Source of the DNA: Burkholderiaceae bacterium
GTDB taxonomy: Bacteria; Pseudomonadota; Gammaproteobacteria; Burkholderiales; Burkholderiaceae_C
DNA: 64,000 bases
Direction: 5' to 3'
NCBI GenBank assembly: GCA_017856435.1
Contig: JAFMFB010000003.1
Coordinates: 27,234 to 91,233 of the forward strand
This document shows positions 37,730 through 47,154 of the stretch, piece after piece. The notes below the pieces were generated by a model. The model was not told the origin of the DNA, did not search any database, and was given only the letters and a program-made list of their open reading frames with translations. The translations under genes were made by a program, and so were the position numbers. Numbering within the stretch: the first letter of the stretch is position 1; each line of letters opens with the position of its first letter.

Positions 37730-38928
37730 CCCACGCGCCGTCCTATTTTGTGGGCTAGGCCCAATCCAATCAGACAAAAACTGCATGTCACCCACCAAGT
37801 AGCCCGCCAGTCGCCCAGTGTGGCTGCTGCCAGCGCCACCAGCGGAGGCCCGGCAAATTGGCCCAGCGCTGACCATTGCTGCATCCACCCAACCGTTGTA
37901 GAAACCGTAAATTCACTGGGTGACATACGCACACTCAGTGCGAAGAGCGTAGCAGGCACCAGCCCCCCCACGATGGAGAACAAAAGGATAGAAAAAAATC
38001 TGGGCAACGGTCCCCATGGGCCGTTTGCAAAAGCCAGCATGGCGCCCAAGCCCATGGTGACAAAGCCCACATACAGCAGGGTTTGAGGAGAAATATCACG
38101 CGCCAATAGCCGTCCCGACATCAGGTTTCCAATGATGTTGGCCAATGCAACCAGCGCGGTCAGCAGTGCCGTGGTACTGCTGGGAAAACCGGCCTGCGCA
38201 TAAATTGTCGGCAAAAAACCGATGACTGCCAGCCACTGCGCCGAATAGGCAGCAAAAGTAAGGGCAGCCAGCCAGGGGCCTGAAGAGCGAAGCGTCAGCC
38301 AAAGCCGAGCCAGCCATAGGTTGACCCCGTCTTGCTGGAAGGTTGGTGCTTTGACGGCAACTGGCACGACCCGGATGACCCAGAACAGCATGCCAAAGCT
38401 CAGCGCGGCCAGACCCCACCACAAGGACTGCCAGCCTGCCCAGATAATCAAAGCCGGCCCCAGCAGAAGTGCCAATCCGGTGCCCAGCGGCATGTAGGCT
38501 CCCCACACGCCCATCATGATGCTCATGCGCTCAGGCCGAACCAGTTGACGAATCAGATTTGGCGCTGGCAAAACTACCAGCAAAAATCCAAGCCCCTCGA
38601 TTGCGCGCCAAATGAGCAGCCATTGCGGCTGTTTGGCACTGGCACCCAGCAATGAGCTGACCCCCAAAATCGACAAGCCGATCAACAGGCTGCGCCTGAG
38701 TCCAATTCCATCGGCCAGCAGCCCGATGAAAAGCCCGGCTGACATTCCGGCAAGCTGCACCAGCGACAATAGAAAGCCCGATTGCAACAAGCTGATCCCC
38801 AGTTCTTGCTGCAAAACCGGCAAGGCCGGCGGGAGCTTGCCAACGTGCAAGGCGGCACATACCCCCGCCAGGATCACAACCAGGGCCGGCTCGATAGAGG
38901 GGCCTTTTGCATGAGCCAGTGTTTTCAC
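37726..38928 (-). CDS. MFS transporter (CynX/NimT-like)
   Basis: A major facilitator transporter of about 400 residues with roughly twelve hydrophobic segments. The loop 2-3 signature appears as GLLADGIGLRRSLLIG, and the N-terminal half has GKLPPALPVLQQELGISLLQSGFLLS, typical of cyanate/nitroimidazole-type carriers. Substrate cannot be read from sequence. It is coupled by ATGA overlaps to dgt upstream and to the methyltransferase downstream. Confidence 0.87.
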   Translation of the reverse strand: MKTLAHAKGPSIEPALVVILAGVCAALHVGKLPPALPVLQQELGISLLQSGFLLSLVQLAGMSAGLFIGLLADGIGLRRSLLIGLSILGVSSLLGASAKQPQWLLIWRAIEGLGFLLVVLPAPNLIRQLVRPERMSIMMGVWGAYMPLGTGLALLLGPALIIWAGWQSLWWGLAALSFGMLFWVIRVVPVAVKAPTFQQDGVNLWLARLWLTLRSSGPWLAALTFAAYSAQWLAVIGFLPTIYAQAGFPSSTTALLTALVALANIIGNLMSGRLLARDISPQTLLYVGFVTMGLGAMLAFANGPWGPLPRFFSILLFSIVGGLVPATLFALSVRMSPSEFTVSTTVGWMQQWSALGQFAGPPLVALAAATLGDWRATWWVTCSFCLIGLGLAHKIGRRVG

Positions 38929-40097
38929 AATAGCCTGCGTCCGGTCAGTCGTTCATGTTCTCGGGAGGCAAATCGATCGGTCATGCCTGCAATGTAGTCG
39001 GCCACCACGCGCGCTCCTGCCTGACTGTTGTCCGCCTGGTCCCTCACAGCATCCAGGCGCGCCGTAAAACCCGCCTGCATTTCCGATGGATCCAGTGCAT
39101 AGGCCTCAAACAGCTCGCAAACAATGTGCTTGGCCTGCTCTGATTTCTGCAACACCTGGGGATGGCGATACAGGTTGGCAAATAAAAAACGCTTCAATGT
39201 CACTGAGCGCTGCTGCATTTCCTGACTGAAGCCCACAAGAGGTGGCAGCTGACGAACCGCCGACAGGCTATCCGGCTCGGCTTTGCTCAGTGATGCCCTT
39301 GTCGTTTCGATCACATCGTAGACCATGGCGCTGAGCATACGGCGTATCACCTCATACAACTGCCGACGCATCTGCGAAGGCTGACTCAGGCCCGGATGCT
39401 GCTTCAATGTTTCGCGCCGATGGGATGCAAACAGGGGGACTTCCTCAAGCTGCTCCAGGCTGATCAGGCCCGAACGAATGCCGTCATCAATATCGTGTGC
39501 GTTGTAGGCAATTTCATCGGCCAGGTTGCACAGCTGCGCCTCCAGGCTGGGTTGTTGTCGATCCAGAAAGCGTCGTCCTAGACCATCGGGTTCTTCTTCT
39601 TCAAGTCGCCTTGCATTGTGCTGGGAGCAATGTTTGAGAATGCCTTCACGGGTTTCAAACGTCAGGTTGAGTCCGTCAAAAGCGGGGTAACGTTCCTCAA
39701 GATGGTCCACCACCCGCAAACTCTGCAAGTTGTGCTCAAAGCCCCCTTGATTCGCCATGCATTCATTGAGGGCGTCCTGGCCTGCATGCCCAAAGGGTGT
39801 ATGCCCCAGGTCGTGAGCCAATGCAATGGCCTCCACCAGATCTTCACTCAAGCCCAGGGGGCGGGCGATGGACCGGCCGAGCTGGGCAACCTCCAGTGAA
39901 TGCGTCAGACGGGTTCGAAACAGATCACCCTCGTGGTTGAGAAAAACCTGTGTCTTGTAGACCAGTCGCCGAAAGGCGGTGGAGTGAACAATCCTGTCAC
40001 GGTCACGTTGGTACTCGCTACGGGTGGGGGCCGGTTGCTCCAGGTAGCGACGACCGCGGGTTTTGGCCGGGTCGCAGGCATAGGGGGCAAGCGTCAT
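38925..40097 (-). CDS. dgt: Deoxyguanosinetriphosphate triphosphohydrolase (Dgt-like)
   Basis: An HD-domain enzyme that hydrolyses dGTP or other dNTPs to the nucleoside and triphosphate, limiting dNTP pools. The 390-residue protein shows SEYQRDRDRIVHSTAFRRL, FRTRLTHSLEVAQLGRSIAR, the HD pair in ALAHDLGHTPFGHAGQDAL and the distal Asp in LADEIAYNAHDIDDG. It belongs to the shorter dGTPase-like group rather than the 505-residue E. coli form. It follows aroB by 36 bp. Confidence 0.93.
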   Translation of the reverse strand: MTLAPYACDPAKTRGRRYLEQPAPTRSEYQRDRDRIVHSTAFRRLVYKTQVFLNHEGDLFRTRLTHSLEVAQLGRSIARPLGLSEDLVEAIALAHDLGHTPFGHAGQDALNECMANQGGFEHNLQSLRVVDHLEERYPAFDGLNLTFETREGILKHCSQHNARRLEEEEPDGLGRRFLDRQQPSLEAQLCNLADEIAYNAHDIDDGIRSGLISLEQLEEVPLFASHRRETLKQHPGLSQPSQMRRQLYEVIRRMLSAMVYDVIETTRASLSKAEPDSLSAVRQLPPLVGFSQEMQQRSVTLKRFLFANLYRHPQVLQKSEQAKHIVCELFEAYALDPSEMQAGFTARLDAVRDQADNSQAGARVVADYIAGMTDRFASREHERLTGRRLL

Positions 40098-40133
40098 TGA
40101 GTTTGCACTATCCCACAGCGAGCAGCGCCTGGC

Positions 40134-41255
40134 CTAGGGCTGGCAACAGGCATCAATGACTTCTGCAACCATGGCATCGGGGGCCGGCTGAACCACAGCC
40201 TTGCCCGGTTTCTGTAACACCACAAAGCGGATCTCACCTGCTTCGGCCTTTTTATCCACCCGCATAAGCTCCATGTAGCGCGCAGCGTTATCGCTTTGCG
40301 ACAACACCGGACCCACGACGGGGAGTCCGGCGCGCTTGAGCAGTTGCCTCAGGCGCGCTACGAAAGCGCCATCGACCAGACCTAGGCGTTGCGATAAGGT
40401 GGCTGCCATGACCATGCCACATCCCACCGCCTCACCATGCAGCCATTGGCCGTAGCCCAGTCCCGCCTCGATCGCATGGCCAAACGTATGGCCAAAGTTG
40501 AGTATGGCCCGGAGTCCAGACTCGCGCTCATCCTGCCCCACCACCTCCGCCTTGATCTGACAGCTGCGCTGCACCGCATGGGCCAGGGCAGCAGCATCAT
40601 GCTCCAGCAGGGCATCGACATGGGCCTCGATCCAATCGAAAAATTCCATGTCATAGATCGGGCCGTACTTGATGACCTCAGCCAGACCGGCGGCCATCTC
40701 TCGGCCGGGGAGTGTTTTGAGCGTGGCCAGGTCACACACCACACGCAAGGGCTGATAGAAAGCCCCGATCATGTTTTTTCCCATGGGGTGGTTGATGGCC
40801 GTTTTTCCACCTACTGATGAATCCACTTGAGCCAGCAAGGTGGTGGGCACCTGCACAAAGGGAACTCCGCGCATGTAGCAGGCGGCCGCGAATCCGGTCA
40901 TATCCCCAATCACCCCGCCTCCGAGGGCGAACAGTACGGTTTTTCGGTCACTGGTATTTTGAAGCAGGGCATCGAAAATCAGATTGAGCTGCTCCCAGTT
41001 TTTGTAGGCCTCGCCATCTGGCAGGGTCAAAACATGGATCTGCCTGAAATGATGCCTGAGAGCAGATTGCAGAGCGTCGGCATAAAGCGGCTTGACGGTG
41101 GTATTGGTCACGATCAAGGCCTGGGCGGCACGCGGCAGATCAGAATAACTGGAAGGCTCACCCAGAACCGAGTCACCGATCAGAATGGGATAGCTGCGCT
41201 CGCCCAGACTGATCTGTACTTGTGAAAAAAGCGTAGGAGAAGAAGGCGCTTGCAT
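40134..41255 (-). CDS. aroB: 3-dehydroquinate synthase AroB
   Basis: AroB cyclises DAHP to 3-dehydroquinate, the second shikimate step, using NAD and zinc. The 373-residue protein shows [19 protein letters not shown], the nucleotide loop [21 protein letters not shown] (in pieces), [21 protein letters not shown], and zinc ligands in [12 protein letters not shown] and [11 protein letters not shown]. It lies ten bases after aroK in the standard aroKB order. Confidence 0.97.
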   Translation of the reverse strand: MQAPSSPTLFSQVQISLGERSYPILIGDSVLGEPSSYSDLPRAAQALIVTNTTVKPLYADALQSALRHHFRQIHVLTLPDGEAYKNWEQLNLIFDALLQNTSDRKTVLFALGGGVIGDMTGFAAACYMRGVPFVQVPTTLLAQVDSSVGGKTAINHPMGKNMIGAFYQPLRVVCDLATLKTLPGREMAAGLAEVIKYGPIYDMEFFDWIEAHVDALLEHDAAALAHAVQRSCQIKAEVVGQDERESGLRAILNFGHTFGHAIEAGLGYGQWLHGEAVGCGMVMAATLSQRLGLVDGAFVARLRQLLKRAGLPVVGPVLSQSDNAARYMELMRVDKKAEAGEIRFVVLQKPGKAVVQPAPDAMVAEVIDACCQP

Positions 41256-41265
41256 GGCCCTGAGT

Positions 41266-41814
41266 TTAGGTGATGCCAGATCCCACTGATTTAGGGTCAG
41301 ACTTGAACACCGCCAACTCCAGCTGCATAAGAATTTTGTTGACCAGATTCGCTACCGTCGGTCGGCCGGTTTCGATCACAAAATGAGCCGTTTCCCGGTA
41401 GAGGGGATCGCGTGCGGCAAACTGCTCCCGTAGCCGCGCAAGCGGATCGGCAACCTGCAACAGAGGGCGCTGGGTATCATGGCGCAGGCGCCGAAACAGC
41501 TCCTCTGGGCTGGATCGCAGATAGACCACCTTGGTTCGAGAATGCAGCCGTGAGCGGTTGTTGGACCGCAGCACAACCCCACCCCCCGTCGAGAGAATCC
41601 CTTCCCCGGTTTGGGTCAGTTCATCAATGACTTGTTCTTCCTTGTCTCGAAAAAGGTCCTCGCCTTCGGCCTCGAAGAAAGCTCGGATCGAACAGCCCAG
41701 ACGCTGCTCCAGAATATGGTCCGAATCAAGGAAGGCAACCTGCAGGCGCCGTGCCAACTGTCGGCCAACCGTTGTCTTGCCCGAGCCAGCCAGTCCAATG
41801 AGTGTGACTATCAA
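41266..41814 (-). CDS. aroK: Shikimate kinase AroK
   Basis: AroK phosphorylates shikimate at the 3-OH with ATP. The 182-residue protein has Walker [12 protein letters not shown], the shikimate-binding [34 protein letters not shown] and the lid region RPLLQVADP. The start is TTG at 41814, backed by AGGA six bases upstream; no ATG is available. It follows pilQ by 36 bp, as in many proteobacteria. Confidence 0.96.
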   Translation of the reverse strand: MIVTLIGLAGSGKTTVGRQLARRLQVAFLDSDHILEQRLGCSIRAFFEAEGEDLFRDKEEQVIDELTQTGEGILSTGGGVVLRSNNRSRLHSRTKVVYLRSSPEELFRRLRHDTQRPLLQVADPLARLREQFAARDPLYRETAHFVIETGRPTVANLVNKILMQLELAVFKSDPKSVGSGIT

Positions 41815-41850
41815 ACGCTTTCCTGAAGATGCATGTAATAGGGAGCCTCT

Positions 41851-44007
41851 CTAGCGCAAACCTGCCTTGTCAACAACCGTTTTGGGCGTAATGAAGACCA
41901 GCATCTCCTTTTTAATGGACTTTTTGTTACGAGACTTGAAGAGGTGGCCCATCACCGGCAAATCGCCAAAAAATGGGACTTTGGTTTCCTGATCCGTCTC
42001 GTCCATGGTAAAAATTCCACCAATCACGACCGTGCCGCCATTTTCCACAAGGACCTGTGTCTGCACATGCTTGGTATCAATTGCAAATCCAGCGGGTGTG
42101 GTTTGACCCACCGTATCCTTGTTGACATCAAGATCCAGAATTATGCCGCCCTCGGGGGTGATCTGGGGCGTCACTTCCAACTTCAGGTTGGCTTTGCGAA
42201 AGGCCACCGAGGTCGCACCACTGGCTGTCGCCATCTGGTAAGGCAGCTCGGTACCCTGCTCGATCAACGCCTTGGTTTTGTCAGCGGTGACCACGCGCGG
42301 GCTTGATACCACCTTGCCCTTGTTGTCAGCCTCCAGGGCTGAGATTTCCAGATTCAGGAAACGGGCAGCGCCCTCACCAAAGATGGAGACGGCGAATGCC
42401 GGCGCATTGGCGCCGGTGGGAACCAGGGCTGACACCCCTGAGGGAAAGGCCGCAGGCATGTTCAGAAAACTGCCAGCAGCCACACCGGCAGTGGTGGCGC
42501 TGTATGACCCCCCGAACTGCACCCCCCCCGAAGTGGCAGCAGTGGCTGGCCCGCCCCCCCCCAAACGAACACCCAGCGCCTTACCAAAGGAATCATCCGC
42601 CTCCACAATGCGTGCCTCGATCAGGACCTGCCGCACCGGCACATCCAACTTGATAATCAATTGGCGCACCTGTTCGATCTTGCTAGGAATATCGGTCACG
42701 AAAAGCTGGTTGGTCCGCACTTCCGGTATCACGCTGCCACGAATGCTGAGAATGCGGCCGGTTGGCGGCGCAGCACCGCCGGGAACTGGCGCTGGAGCCA
42801 TCGGCGCTGCACCGGGTATGGCAACACCCATCAGCTGGCGGGCCACTTCTACGGCCTTGGCATAGTTCAGTTGGAAAGATTGGGTTTGCACAGCCTCCAG
42901 CCCCTCAAGGGCCACACGCGACTCCCGCTCAAGCTTTTCCTTGGCCAGGATTTCTTCATTGGGCGCAATCCAGAGCACATTGCCCGACTTACGCACCCCC
43001 AAGCCTTTGGCACGAAGGATGATGTCCATGGCCTGGTCCCAAGGGACATCCTGCAGGCGCAAGGTAACCGATCCAGCGACCGAATCAGAAGTCACTACAT
43101 TCAAACCTGTGAAATCGGCAAACACCTGCAACAGGGATCGGATTTCAATGCTTTGAAAGTTGAGGGACAATTTTTGCCCAGTAAACCCTACCCCGGGGCT
43201 GAGCTTGGTGGGGTCTGGCCGCAGCGGCTTAACTTCAACCACAAACTGATCATCACTCTGGTAAGCGCTGTGCTCCCACTGCCCCTTTGGTTCGATCACC
43301 AGCCGCACACGGTCGCCTGCCTGGAAGGCACTGACGGTCTGCACGGGTGTGCCGAAATCGGACACATCCATGCGACGGCGTAGTCCCTCAGGTAGGCTGG
43401 CTCCGGGAAACTCAACCACCAAGGTTTGACCTTGCTGCTGGAGGCCGGCGCCAGACTGGGCACTGGGAAGGCTCACAATGATCCGCCCAGCGCCGTCAAC
43501 ATTACGTCGAAAATCAATATCTTTCAGCGCCTGGGATGTACCCTGAGTACTGGCCTGCACCGCAGGGGCTGTCGAACTGGCCCTGGTCGCGGTCACGCCA
43601 GTGGCGGACTCCAAGAAAACCAGCACCGATTTGCCCTGCAATTGGGTTTTGTATCCGGCTGCCTGCTTGAGGTTGAGCACCACCCGGGTTCGATCGCCCG
43701 CCTGAACGACAGTGACGGTTCGCAAATTACCCTGATTGACCTCCACCGTCGACCGCGGCAGAGAACTGATAACACCCGGGAAATCCAGCGCGATCCGGGC
43801 CGGTGACTGAATGGCAAATCCGGTGGGTTGCGCCGTCAGTTCTTGGCTCAGATCTATCTTGAGGACTTCGCTGCCACCTTGTACATTGCCCGTGACCGCC
43901 TCAATCGAATTCTGAGCAAAGGCAGGCCAAAGCATCAGACCAAGACATGCGGCCAAGACGCTCTTCCAGTGTCCCAAGCCCTTCCAACTGGGTCTGTTGC
44001 TCTTCAT
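41851..44007 (-). CDS. pilQ: Type IV pilus secretin PilQ
   Basis: PilQ forms the outer-membrane pore through which the type IV pilus extends. The product has a signal peptide (ending WPAFAQ), AMIN domains (about residues 35-260) that bind peptidoglycan, a secretin N1/STN domain (SLNFQSIEIRSLLQVFADFTGLNVV, in pieces) and the C-terminal secretin domain ending VPFFGDLPVMGHLFKS and EMLVFITPKTV. The ATG at 44007 is preceded by GGAG and overlaps the pilP stop as ATGA. Confidence 0.97.
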   Translation of the reverse strand: MKSNRPSWKGLGHWKSVLAACLGLMLWPAFAQNSIEAVTGNVQGGSEVLKIDLSQELTAQPTGFAIQSPARIALDFPGVISSLPRSTVEVNQGNLRTVTVVQAGDRTRVVLNLKQAAGYKTQLQGKSVLVFLESATGVTATRASSTAPAVQASTQGTSQALKDIDFRRNVDGAGRIIVSLPSAQSGAGLQQQGQTLVVEFPGASLPEGLRRRMDVSDFGTPVQTVSAFQAGDRVRLVIEPKGQWEHSAYQSDDQFVVEVKPLRPDPTKLSPGVGFTGQKLSLNFQSIEIRSLLQVFADFTGLNVVTSDSVAGSVTLRLQDVPWDQAMDIILRAKGLGVRKSGNVLWIAPNEEILAKEKLERESRVALEGLEAVQTQSFQLNYAKAVEVARQLMGVAIPGAAPMAPAPVPGGAAPPTGRILSIRGSVIPEVRTNQLFVTDIPSKIEQVRQLIIKLDVPVRQVLIEARIVEADDSFGKALGVRLGGGGPATAATSGGVQFGGSYSATTAGVAAGSFLNMPAAFPSGVSALVPTGANAPAFAVSIFGEGAARFLNLEISALEADNKGKVVSSPRVVTADKTKALIEQGTELPYQMATASGATSVAFRKANLKLEVTPQITPEGGIILDLDVNKDTVGQTTPAGFAIDTKHVQTQVLVENGGTVVIGGIFTMDETDQETKVPFFGDLPVMGHLFKSRNKKSIKKEMLVFITPKTVVDKAGLR

Positions 44008-44540
44008 TTCGTCTTCTCCTGCAATTGAAGCGAGGCAGGACGCTCCACCCACTCGCCTGCGGCATCCTGCACAATTTCTCGAACAGTCAGTTCGCTCTCG
44101 GTAATTTTGATGACCCGGCCGTAATTTTTCCCCATGTAGTTACCAACCCGCACTTGATAAAGCAACCTGTCGGCCAGGATTAATGCCATGGGTTGACCCT
44201 GCTTGGATACACTGCCGACCATGGTCATGGCATCGAGGGGAAATGCTTCTAATGGCTCCTTGCGGCGTTTGATTTCCGGTGCCAGCAAAGGGTCCGACTC
44301 CAACTGAGATGCTGAACGGCGCAAAACCATATTCAGCTTTTCCTTGCCAAACGGATCGGGCAGGTTTGCCGCCTCATAGGGCTCAGGCTGGAAGGGCTTT
44401 GGAATTGGCAATGGGGTGATGCGAGCCTTGACCTGCAGGCGTTGCTCTGCCATCCAGTTTCTTAACTTTTCTTCGTCATTGACACTGCACCCGCTGGTCA
44501 TTAGCAGCAAGCCGAGCAGGGGTAGCAAGGCTAGTTTCAC
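44004..44540 (-). CDS. pilP: Type IV pilus inner-membrane lipoprotein PilP
   Basis: PilP links the PilNO inner-membrane complex to the PilQ secretin. The 178-residue protein has a lipoprotein signal with lipobox MTSGC, a flexible proline-rich linker (TPLPIPKPFQPEPYE) and the beta-sandwich HR domain containing LEAFPLDAMTMVGSV and YQVRVGNYMGKNYGRVIKI. The start is GTG, overlapping the pilO stop as GTGA. Confidence 0.95.
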   Translation of the reverse strand: MKLALLPLLGLLLMTSGCSVNDEEKLRNWMAEQRLQVKARITPLPIPKPFQPEPYEAANLPDPFGKEKLNMVLRRSASQLESDPLLAPEIKRRKEPLEAFPLDAMTMVGSVSKQGQPMALILADRLLYQVRVGNYMGKNYGRVIKITESELTVREIVQDAAGEWVERPASLQLQEKTK

Positions 44541-45220
44541 TTGGTTGCCCCCTTCTTGCCAGTCGCTTTTCTTTGCGCTTCAATTTCCTGCGAGTCCAGA
44601 TAACGGTAAGTGCGCGCAGTGGCGTCCATGGCCAGAATGTCATCCCGACCCGGAACAATCACCAACTGGGTGTTGAGAGTGACAATGCGCGAAAGATGCG
44701 CAATGTCCGAGGCAAAGTCTCCAATGTCGTGGTAGCGTCCTGTCACCCGAATTGCGATAGGGAGCTCTGCGTAATACTCCTTGACGGTCACCTGCCCCGG
44801 CCGAAAGAGCTCGAACTGGAGGCTGCGCCCTAATCCGGCCTGGTTGATATCTGAAAGCAAGGCATCCATTTCAGCCTTGCTTGGCAGTTGCTTTTCCAAT
44901 TGATTGACATTGGCCAGTACCTGCTCGCGTTGCTTTTTGAGCGCCTCTAGGTTGATCGCCTTGGTCAGTTTTGTCCTGAAATCCTGTTTGAGTTGGACCT
45001 CGCGGGACCGTTCAGCCTGCAACTCCTCTTCTACATTGGTCAGCCAGAGAAACCATAGGCCAGCGACTACCATCAAAGCCAAGCCTATCAGCAGCATGGC
45101 GCGTGGCGCAATCGGCCAGGTTTCCGGTCGTCGTGTGTCCAGATAGCGAAACTGGGCAAGTAGACGGTTACCGATCGAGGTCAAATCAAGCTTGCTGGAA
45201 AAGTTGAAAGCCAGGGCCAT
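44537..45220 (-). CDS. pilO: Type IV pilus assembly protein PilO
   Basis: PilO pairs with PilN to form the periplasmic alignment complex of the type IV pilus. The 227-residue protein has one transmembrane helix (about 40-60, MLLIGLALMVVAGLWFLWL), a coiled coil (RSREVQLKQDFRTKLTKAINLEAL region) and a ferredoxin-like domain with LFRPGQVTVKEYYAELPIAI and YHDIGDFASDIAHLSRIV. It is six bases after pilN. Confidence 0.95.
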   Translation of the reverse strand: MALAFNFSSKLDLTSIGNRLLAQFRYLDTRRPETWPIAPRAMLLIGLALMVVAGLWFLWLTNVEEELQAERSREVQLKQDFRTKLTKAINLEALKKQREQVLANVNQLEKQLPSKAEMDALLSDINQAGLGRSLQFELFRPGQVTVKEYYAELPIAIRVTGRYHDIGDFASDIAHLSRIVTLNTQLVIVPGRDDILAMDATARTYRYLDSQEIEAQRKATGKKGATK

Positions 45221-45226
45221 GTTGCG

Positions 45227-45874
45227 CTACTTTCCTGCGGGAGCTTGACCGGTCGGCTTCTGCGCAGAACTCGGCGGGGCATTGGCACTGTCAGGGGCTG
45301 GCTCGGACTGTTTGGGTCTGACCAGGGTGACCCGTAGCGTGAAATTGGCAACCCGGCGCTGATCCCTGGGACCTAGCGGAACTGTACCGGCCACAATCTC
45401 GACCAGGTCAGGCTTGGTAAACCATGGTGAACTGTAGGCCAGATTACGGAGCAACTCAGACACCCGCTCGTTGGACTGAGCGACCCCCTTCAAAGTCACC
45501 ATCAGGCCGTCCTGCTTCATGCTCATGAGATAGACACCGATGGGTACCAGCCTGGCCAGTTCGGTAATCAAATGCACCGGCAAATTGCGATCCGCCTGCA
45601 AATCCTCGACCGCCTGCTGACGCGCTCGCAAGGCGGCAATCTCTGATTCCAGGGTTGCGATCTCCTTGATCTTGCCCTCCAGCACCTTGATTTCGCCTTG
45701 AAGCAACCGGTTAGTATTTTGTTGTGAGGAGATCTGGTTTTGCTGCCAGAAATAAATTCCGGCTGACACCAGCAAACCCGCCATGACGGCACCCCCCAAC
45801 GAATACTGAAACAGCTCACGCTGCCGACGTCGAGCAGTTTCGCGATAGGGGAGCAAATTGATCAGGGCGCTCAC
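45227..45874 (-). CDS. pilN: Type IV pilus assembly protein PilN
   Basis: PilN binds PilM in the cytoplasm through its N-terminal INLLPYRE motif and PilO in the periplasm. The 215-residue protein shows that motif at residues 5-12, a transmembrane helix (GGAVMAGLLVSAGIYFW), a coiled coil and a ferredoxin-like domain. The C-terminal 30 residues are low-complexity (proline, alanine, serine). The start is GTG overlapping the pilM stop as GTGA. Confidence 0.96.
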   Translation of the reverse strand: MSALINLLPYRETARRRQRELFQYSLGGAVMAGLLVSAGIYFWQQNQISSQQNTNRLLQGEIKVLEGKIKEIATLESEIAALRARQQAVEDLQADRNLPVHLITELARLVPIGVYLMSMKQDGLMVTLKGVAQSNERVSELLRNLAYSSPWFTKPDLVEIVAGTVPLGPRDQRRVANFTLRVTLVRPKQSEPAPDSANAPPSSAQKPTGQAPAGK

Positions 45875-46956
45875 GATTCAAACCTTCGCAAGGCTAGGCC
45901 GCAAGCGGTCAGGTACGAGGGGGATTCTTGGGCCATCTTGTTCTGCCGTAGACCCTCACCCATCAGCATCTCCTCAAACGGGTTTACCACCGTGCAAGGG
46001 AAAGACGTATGTTCAGTCACGACCTGATCCAGCCGGGGCAAAGCAGCCGAGCCACCGGATAGAAGAATGTGGTCAACCTTGGTGTGAGACGTATTGGCAA
46101 AGAAAATCTGCAGGGCACGACCAAATTCCGGGATCAGATTGTCAATAAATGGCCTGAGCACATCCACCCGATAATCCTCAGGCAAAGTGCCAGATCTTTT
46201 TTTCTTTTCGGCTTCCATGTAGGTAAAGCCGTAATGTCGCATGATGGCCTGGGTCAGTTGAGCGCCACCAAACGCCTGATCGCGCTCGTAGATCACCTCA
46301 TCGTCCTGCAGGACCAGCAAGCTGGTCGTAAGCGCGCCCAACTTAAACAAAGCAACCAGGGCCTCTTGTTCACCCTCTTTAGCGGTCAGGCCATTTACAA
46401 CATGGGAAACTGCCCTTCTGGCCGCATGGGACGCCAGATCGACCACCACCGGGTTCAACCCTGCCGCCTCAGCCAAACCTTGAATATCCTGGACCCGCTC
46501 CCTGCGGGAAGCAGCAATCAGTACCTCAACATCTTCGCTGGAGCCAGCAGCTGGACCCAGTACAGAAAAGTCAAGATAAACCTCCTCCAACGGAAACGGT
46601 ATGTATTGGTTACCCTCGGCCTCGACAAGCACTTCCATTTCTTGATCGGTTTTGCCTGCGGGCAGCAGAATTTTTTTGGTAATGACCAGCGAAGGCGCCA
46701 GAGCCATAGCCACATTCTTGGTCCGGCTGCCAGATTTTTTTAGCAATCGCTGAACAGCGGCGGAAACCTCATCGAATTTTTCGATGGTGCCCTCCGCCAC
46801 CCAGCCAGGCTCCAGAACCTCAAGAGCGCAAGATTCGAGGACCAGCCGGCCATCCTTATTGCGCCCCAACTCGACCAGTTTGACGCTGGCCGAACTGACA
46901 TCCAGCCCCAGCAAGGGCTCTGGTTCGCGATTAAAGAGTGATCGCAATGAAATCAA
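45871..46956 (-). CDS. pilM: Type IV pilus actin-like ATPase PilM
   Basis: PilM is a cytoplasmic FtsA-like protein that recruits PilN to the pilus machine. The 361-residue protein has LLGLDVSSASVKLVELG (phosphate-1 region), the long VLVEAEGNQYIPFPLEEVYLDF segment (in pieces), and HILLSGGSAALPRLDQVV (adenosine region). The start is TTG at 46956, supported by GGAGGGG six bases upstream. It leads pilMNOPQ; a gene-free gap of about 200 bp separates it from the divergent mrcA. Confidence 0.95.
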   Translation of the reverse strand: MISLRSLFNREPEPLLGLDVSSASVKLVELGRNKDGRLVLESCALEVLEPGWVAEGTIEKFDEVSAAVQRLLKKSGSRTKNVAMALAPSLVITKKILLPAGKTDQEMEVLVEAEGNQYIPFPLEEVYLDFSVLGPAAGSSEDVEVLIAASRRERVQDIQGLAEAAGLNPVVVDLASHAARRAVSHVVNGLTAKEGEQEALVALFKLGALTTSLLVLQDDEVIYERDQAFGGAQLTQAIMRHYGFTYMEAEKKKRSGTLPEDYRVDVLRPFIDNLIPEFGRALQIFFANTSHTKVDHILLSGGSAALPRLDQVVTEHTSFPCTVVNPFEEMLMGEGLRQNKMAQESPSYLTACGLALRRFES

Positions 46957-47124
46957 ATCTTACCCCTCCCGGGATGAGGTTACCTGAATCTGAAGGATCG
47001 ACCATCGAAATGAATCATTTTTTGTTTCATCGTATCAACAGGGGAGACTGACTCAACGATGATTTACCCAAACAATTGATCAATGTCTATTCAGCATAGC
47101 TTCTAATCGGTTCTTTCACGTTTT

Positions 47125-47130
47125 TATAAT
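47125..47130 (+). promoter_or_regulatory. Candidate -10 element for mrcA
   Basis: A perfect TATAAT 24 bases before the mrcA ATG. No good -35 hexamer lies 16-18 bases upstream, and no Shine-Dalgarno sequence is seen between it and the start codon, so the transcript would have a very short leader. The rest of the 46957-47154 interval is AT-rich with no other clear signal. Confidence 0.45.
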
Positions 47131-47154
47131 GCTTTTGCCACACTTTCCGCCCCT

